From: Bacteroidales bacterium
Lineage (GTDB): Bacteria > Bacteroidota > Bacteroidia > Bacteroidales > Muribaculaceae
NCBI GenBank assembly: GCA_900766975.1
Contig: CAAFXO010000001.1
Location: 3,467-67,466 of the forward strand
Direction: 5' to 3'
Length of the DNA: 64,000 bases
This document shows, piece after piece, positions 61,190-64,000 of this stretch. Positions within the stretch are counted from its first letter, which is position 1, and every line of letters begins with the position of its first letter. The position numbers were made by a program, and so were the translations under genes. The notes beneath the pieces are model-generated. The model saw nothing but the letters and a program-made list of their open reading frames with translations. It did no database searches and had not been told where the DNA came from.

Positions 61190-61408
61190 ATGTCGAAGAA
61201 ATTCTTCTATTCCATATCTGCGGTTCTGCTCATTCTTGTGGGTGAAGCAATATGGTATTATAATAATCCGGAAACTCGCATATCGATTGTAGCGGTGTGC
61301 AGTCGCCACGATTCCATTGTAAGCATTCGGCGAGGAGCGTATTGCATTTTACAAAAACAGTCGCCACGATTCCATTCGAGTCGTGGCGATTTGCTGTCAG
61401 TTGTATAA
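61190..61408 (+). CDS. Possible truncated membrane peptide
   Basis: The first ~30 residues look like an N-terminal membrane helix (FFYSISAVLLILVGEAIWYY). The rest is encoded by repeated DNA (CAGTCGCCACGATTCCATT at 61303 and 61358) and has no domain character. Likely a gene start cut by repeat insertion. Confidence 0.3.
   Translation: MSKKFFYSISAVLLILVGEAIWYYNNPETRISIVAVCSRHDSIVSIRRGAYCILQKQSPRFHSSRGDLLSVV
61301..61393. repeat. Direct repeat with hairpin (CAGTCGCCACGATTCCATT)
   Basis: Two copies at about 61301-61320 and 61358-61376. The second forms a hairpin TCGCCACGA ... TCGTGGCGA (61361-61389). Confidence 0.75.
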
Positions 61409-61503
61409 AGTTGCAGGAAGTCGCATGAAGTTGCCGGAAGTTACAGTGACTTTACACAAGTCAGATGTCCTGCTCGGCGTATTTAGGAGCCGAATGCTTA
61501 CGT

Positions 61504-61545
61504 TAATTCCTATCTCCTAATTCCTAATTCCTAATTCCTAATTCT
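61504..61545 (-). repeat. 7-bp tandem repeat (CCTAATT)n, third array
   Basis: About four clean and two altered copies, directly downstream of the antiporter stop codon at 61545-61547. Confidence 0.88.
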
Positions 61546-62555
61546 TATCTTAGTAACATTATTATATAGGCGATGTAGCCCAGGGTCATTATGGCTCCCT
61601 CGGCGCGTGTTATCTCTCGGTCGCCTATCTTCCATCCGAAGATCCAGAACATCAGCGCAGCTCCGGTCATCGTCAGCAGGTCCAAGTTGCCGATGCCTCC
61701 CAAGGGTAGGGGAGTGATTGCTGCCGACGCTCCCAACACGAAGAGGATGTTGAAGAGGCAGCTGCCGATCACATTGCCGACCGCAATCCCGGAGTGCCCC
61801 TTGATTGCCGCTACCACCGAGGTCGCCAATTCTGGCAACGATGTGCCCACTGCCACTATCGTCAGTCCGACCACTGCCTCGCTGATACCTATCGAGAATG
61901 CCAACCGTGATGCGTTATCCACAAAGATATCACCACCCCAGATTAGCGCCGCCAAACCGCCGACAATCATCAGAACAGCTCGCCATAAGGGCACTCTCTT
62001 CTTGTCGGCTTCTCCTGCCTCTTTGCTCTCTTCACTTTTCGCTGCCGAGGCAGAATTATCACTCAAGGCTGCAGTGTCGGGAACTTTCTTCGCCTGCGAG
62101 AAGGTGTAGCGCAAGAAGACCATAAAGAAAAGCAGCAACATGATGCCATCTACGCGTGTCACCACATTCTCTCCCCCATCGAGCCAAACCTTATTGCCGG
62201 CGGCAAGTAGTGCCAACGATGCCAATACCACGAAGGGTATCTCACGAGTCAATACACTCTGCTCAATCCGAATCGGACGTACCAATGCCACAACTCCCAC
62301 GATCAGAAGCACATTCGCGATGTTGCTACCCACCACATTACCGATAGCCAACCCGGCGCTACCCTTGAGCGCCGACACAAGGCTGATCACCAACTCCGGA
62401 GCCGACGTGCCGAATGCCACGATCGTCAGACCGATCACCATCTCGCTCATCCCAAAGCGCTTGGCCACTGCCGAGCCCCCATCCGTGAGCCAACTTGCCC
62501 CATACAAGATCATAGCCAAGCTCACCACCAGAAGCAAAATATTCAATACCACCAT
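61545..62555 (-). CDS. Calcium/sodium antiporter of the CaCA family (YrbG-like)
   Basis: 336-aa integral membrane exchanger with the two inverted alpha repeats of the Ca2+:cation antiporter family: AFGTSAPELVISLVSALKG ... NVVGSNIAN and AVGTSLPELATSVVAAIKG ... NVIGSCLFN. A charged loop rich in Ser/Lys/Glu (about 155-185) joins the halves. It probably extrudes Ca2+ using Na+ or H+. It ends in a heptamer repeat array. Follows the TPR gene (62612) by 56 nt, so likely one transcript. Confidence 0.92.
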   Translation of the reverse strand: MVVLNILLLVVSLAMILYGASWLTDGGSAVAKRFGMSEMVIGLTIVAFGTSAPELVISLVSALKGSAGLAIGNVVGSNIANVLLIVGVVALVRPIRIEQSVLTREIPFVVLASLALLAAGNKVWLDGGENVVTRVDGIMLLLFFMVFLRYTFSQAKKVPDTAALSDNSASAAKSEESKEAGEADKKRVPLWRAVLMIVGGLAALIWGGDIFVDNASRLAFSIGISEAVVGLTIVAVGTSLPELATSVVAAIKGHSGIAVGNVIGSCLFNILFVLGASAAITPLPLGGIGNLDLLTMTGAALMFWIFGWKIGDREITRAEGAIMTLGYIAYIIMLLR

Positions 62556-62611
62556 ATCGTCTAATATAGATTATACTGTTCCCCAAAGTTTCGCTTTGGG
62601 GTTTCATGAAA

Positions 62612-63820
62612 TTATAGTGCCAGGTCGTAGTTGATGCTCATTAATACGAGCTCGGTGTCGTTGTCGTTGGGCGATAACTCTTTTGCCCTCTCGGCGTAAC
62701 CCTTGGCGACAAGATAATATTTCTCTTTTATCTCTTTCCGTTTCTCGACCTCGGCTCCTTCAAGCCTGTTCCAAAGCTCGCGACCTCGCTCGTAGAGTTT
62801 CTTCGCTGCCTTGGTCAGCGTCTCGGCATTCGCCCCCTTCAGGTCTGCCGCCTTGCAATAGTCGGCAAGAGCCTTGTCAGGCTCGTAGTCCCGCTCGTGG
62901 ATCCATGCCCGCAAGGCATAGAGATGCGAGTTCTCCGGATCTAATCCGATCTCCCGGTTGGCTATCTCAAGTGCTCCGGATGTCTTGCCATTATCCACCA
63001 TCGTCGATATCAAGCTGCTGATATAGAGGGGATTCTTAGTGCCATATCGACGATATGCCTCAGCTGCCGATACCTCGATGGCATTCTTCGCCGCAGACTC
63101 TTTATTCGGATCGCGCATCATAATATTCTTCCATGTCGCTATCTCGAAGATATAGCTTCGCTCTTCGCTGATGCCATGCTCTCGTGCCTTCCCCAATGCC
63201 ACAGCTGCCGCCTCCATCTCGCCGGCAGTGTATGCCCCGATCCCGGCATAGTAATAACTCTTCGCCATGAGGGAGTCGGGTGTCGCTTTCACACTCTTCG
63301 TCGCCCAACTTTGCCTCGGCATCTCCCCATAAATCATAAAACTACGGTAGGCCTCAGGATAATATTTTCGCTTGTTATACATCTCCACACCATAGCGATA
63401 ATAATCGCTATGGTGCAGGTTAAGACTCTTGGCGATCTCTTTGGAATATTTCACCTTCGCACGCCCCTTGCCATCGATGGTAGTGTCGAGTTGCAATGCC
63501 CGGAGATAATTGTCATAGCCATCGCAAAGCTCGCGATTCATCTCTGCCACGTCGGCAAGTTTGTCACCGGGGTTGATCTTCCGCTTGGTCTCGCGAACTT
63601 CGAAGGCAGAGATCTCCAATTTTCCCGCCACATAATAGGCTCGAAGCAGGTCGGGGCAAGCTGAGTCTTGCTTGGCTTCACTTACCAAGCGGCGCGACTC
63701 TTCCAGTTTGTCGAGCTTCCCGATGCCGGCTGATGCACGCTTCAGCTCGTTCTGTCCACTCATCGGCAGTATTGCCATGAGTGCCATAATCGCCGTTATT
63801 GTTCCTTTTATTCGTCTCAT
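62612..63820 (-). CDS. Exported TPR-like protein
   Basis: 402 aa. Signal peptide MRRIKGTITAIMALMAILPM ending at SGQ. Helical repeats with TPR features: SYYYAGIGAYTAGEMEAAAV, LYALRAWIHERDYEPDKALA and YLVAKGYAERAKELSP. No catalytic signature; probably a periplasmic or outer-membrane scaffold. Upstream of the antiporter and preceded by a palindromic element at 63850. Confidence 0.82.
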   Translation of the reverse strand: MRRIKGTITAIMALMAILPMSGQNELKRASAGIGKLDKLEESRRLVSEAKQDSACPDLLRAYYVAGKLEISAFEVRETKRKINPGDKLADVAEMNRELCDGYDNYLRALQLDTTIDGKGRAKVKYSKEIAKSLNLHHSDYYRYGVEMYNKRKYYPEAYRSFMIYGEMPRQSWATKSVKATPDSLMAKSYYYAGIGAYTAGEMEAAAVALGKAREHGISEERSYIFEIATWKNIMMRDPNKESAAKNAIEVSAAEAYRRYGTKNPLYISSLISTMVDNGKTSGALEIANREIGLDPENSHLYALRAWIHERDYEPDKALADYCKAADLKGANAETLTKAAKKLYERGRELWNRLEGAEVEKRKEIKEKYYLVAKGYAERAKELSPNDNDTELVLMSINYDLAL

Positions 63821-63849
63821 TGTTATGATTCATGCCCGGCAGGGCTTTT

Positions 63850-64000
63850 GAGCGCGTTCCTTAAATTTTTGGGGCCGTAGGGGTCGTAGCCTTGAGTCGA
63901 TTTTGATTACTTGCTGTAAGGAGCATACTCCTGTATGTGACTGAAAGCAAGTGATCAAAAGCGGCCAAGGATACGAGACTTAGGTAACTTCAACGTTCCC
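63850..64000. mobile_element. Palindromic MITE-like element, copy with altered right end (cut by window end)
   Basis: Bases 63850-63985 match the 40337 copy almost base for base (left terminal repeat and hairpin interior). After GGCCAAGGATACGA it departs to GACTTAGGTAACTTCAACGT, a phrase also found at the inner edge of the 38844 copy. The true right end is outside the window. Confidence 0.8.

Overview
The window looks like chromosomal DNA of a member of the Bacteroidales, most likely a gut Muribaculaceae-type bacterium. This rests on several things seen in the sequence: promoters of the Bacteroidetes type (TTG, 20 nt, TAnnTTTG) in front of tRNA and protein genes; families restricted to or typical of this phylum (HU-CCDC81/SPOR protein, DUF4290, DUF4296, DUF3332, DUF5053); a MurA with Asp in place of the usual catalytic-loop Cys; and tRNAs without an encoded CCA. 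The genus is inference.

Layout. 1-4859 (minus): an O-acetylation cluster (SGNH esterase, MBOAT acyltransferase, DHHW-type protein) followed by a His-rich CobW-family GTPase cut by the window start. 4955-5263: tRNA-Leu and two identical tRNA-Gly genes. 5379-9511 (minus): HU/SPOR cell-envelope protein, TPR protein, DsbD. 9870-14867 (plus): IorA, IorB, aminotransferase and CoA-transferase, which read as one pathway turning aromatic amino acids into aryl-acetates. 15194-22703 (plus): zinc/cation efflux, Ddl, IleS, LspA, DUF4296 lipoprotein. 23439-26645: ECF sigma factor and GlnS, separated by about 0.9 kb holding a candidate 50-aa gene. 26779-33464 (minus): PrmA, a small envelope-stress-like cluster (two YtxH proteins, holin-like, hypothetical), DUF3332, RecQ and RecJ. 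33797-38260 (minus): tRNA-Ala, a membrane-anchored Mur ligase with an alpha/beta hydrolase, and a glycosyltransferase. 39068-45427: GNAT acetyltransferase, XRE-type regulator, CE1 esterase, RarA, HAD phosphatase. 45625-51479 (plus): a seven-gene operon (FAD protein, TsaB, DUF4290, MurA, RimM, hypothetical, OmpA-like). 61545-63820 (minus): CaCA antiporter and TPR protein.

The stretch from about 51.6 to 61.4 kb is an AT-richer accessory island. It holds remnants of a BRO-N/DUF4391 gene, a BRO-N-Fic fusion, a papain-like (C39-like) protein, small unknown genes, and a GTP-dependent restriction-modification system related to LlaJI/NgoAVII (m5C methyltransferase, McrB-like GTPase with a B3-like N-terminus, McrC/LlaJI-like nuclease). 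The methyltransferase is preceded by a structured leader with a mini-ORF and an intrinsic terminator.

The most unusual theme is repeat biology. A palindromic, MITE-like element with roughly 40-bp terminal inverted repeats occurs whole or in part at least seven times. Several gene ends carry different short tandem arrays that contain or touch the stop codon. A short palindrome found between genes at 14.9 kb also sits inside the glycosyltransferase reading frame with a compensatory base-pair change.
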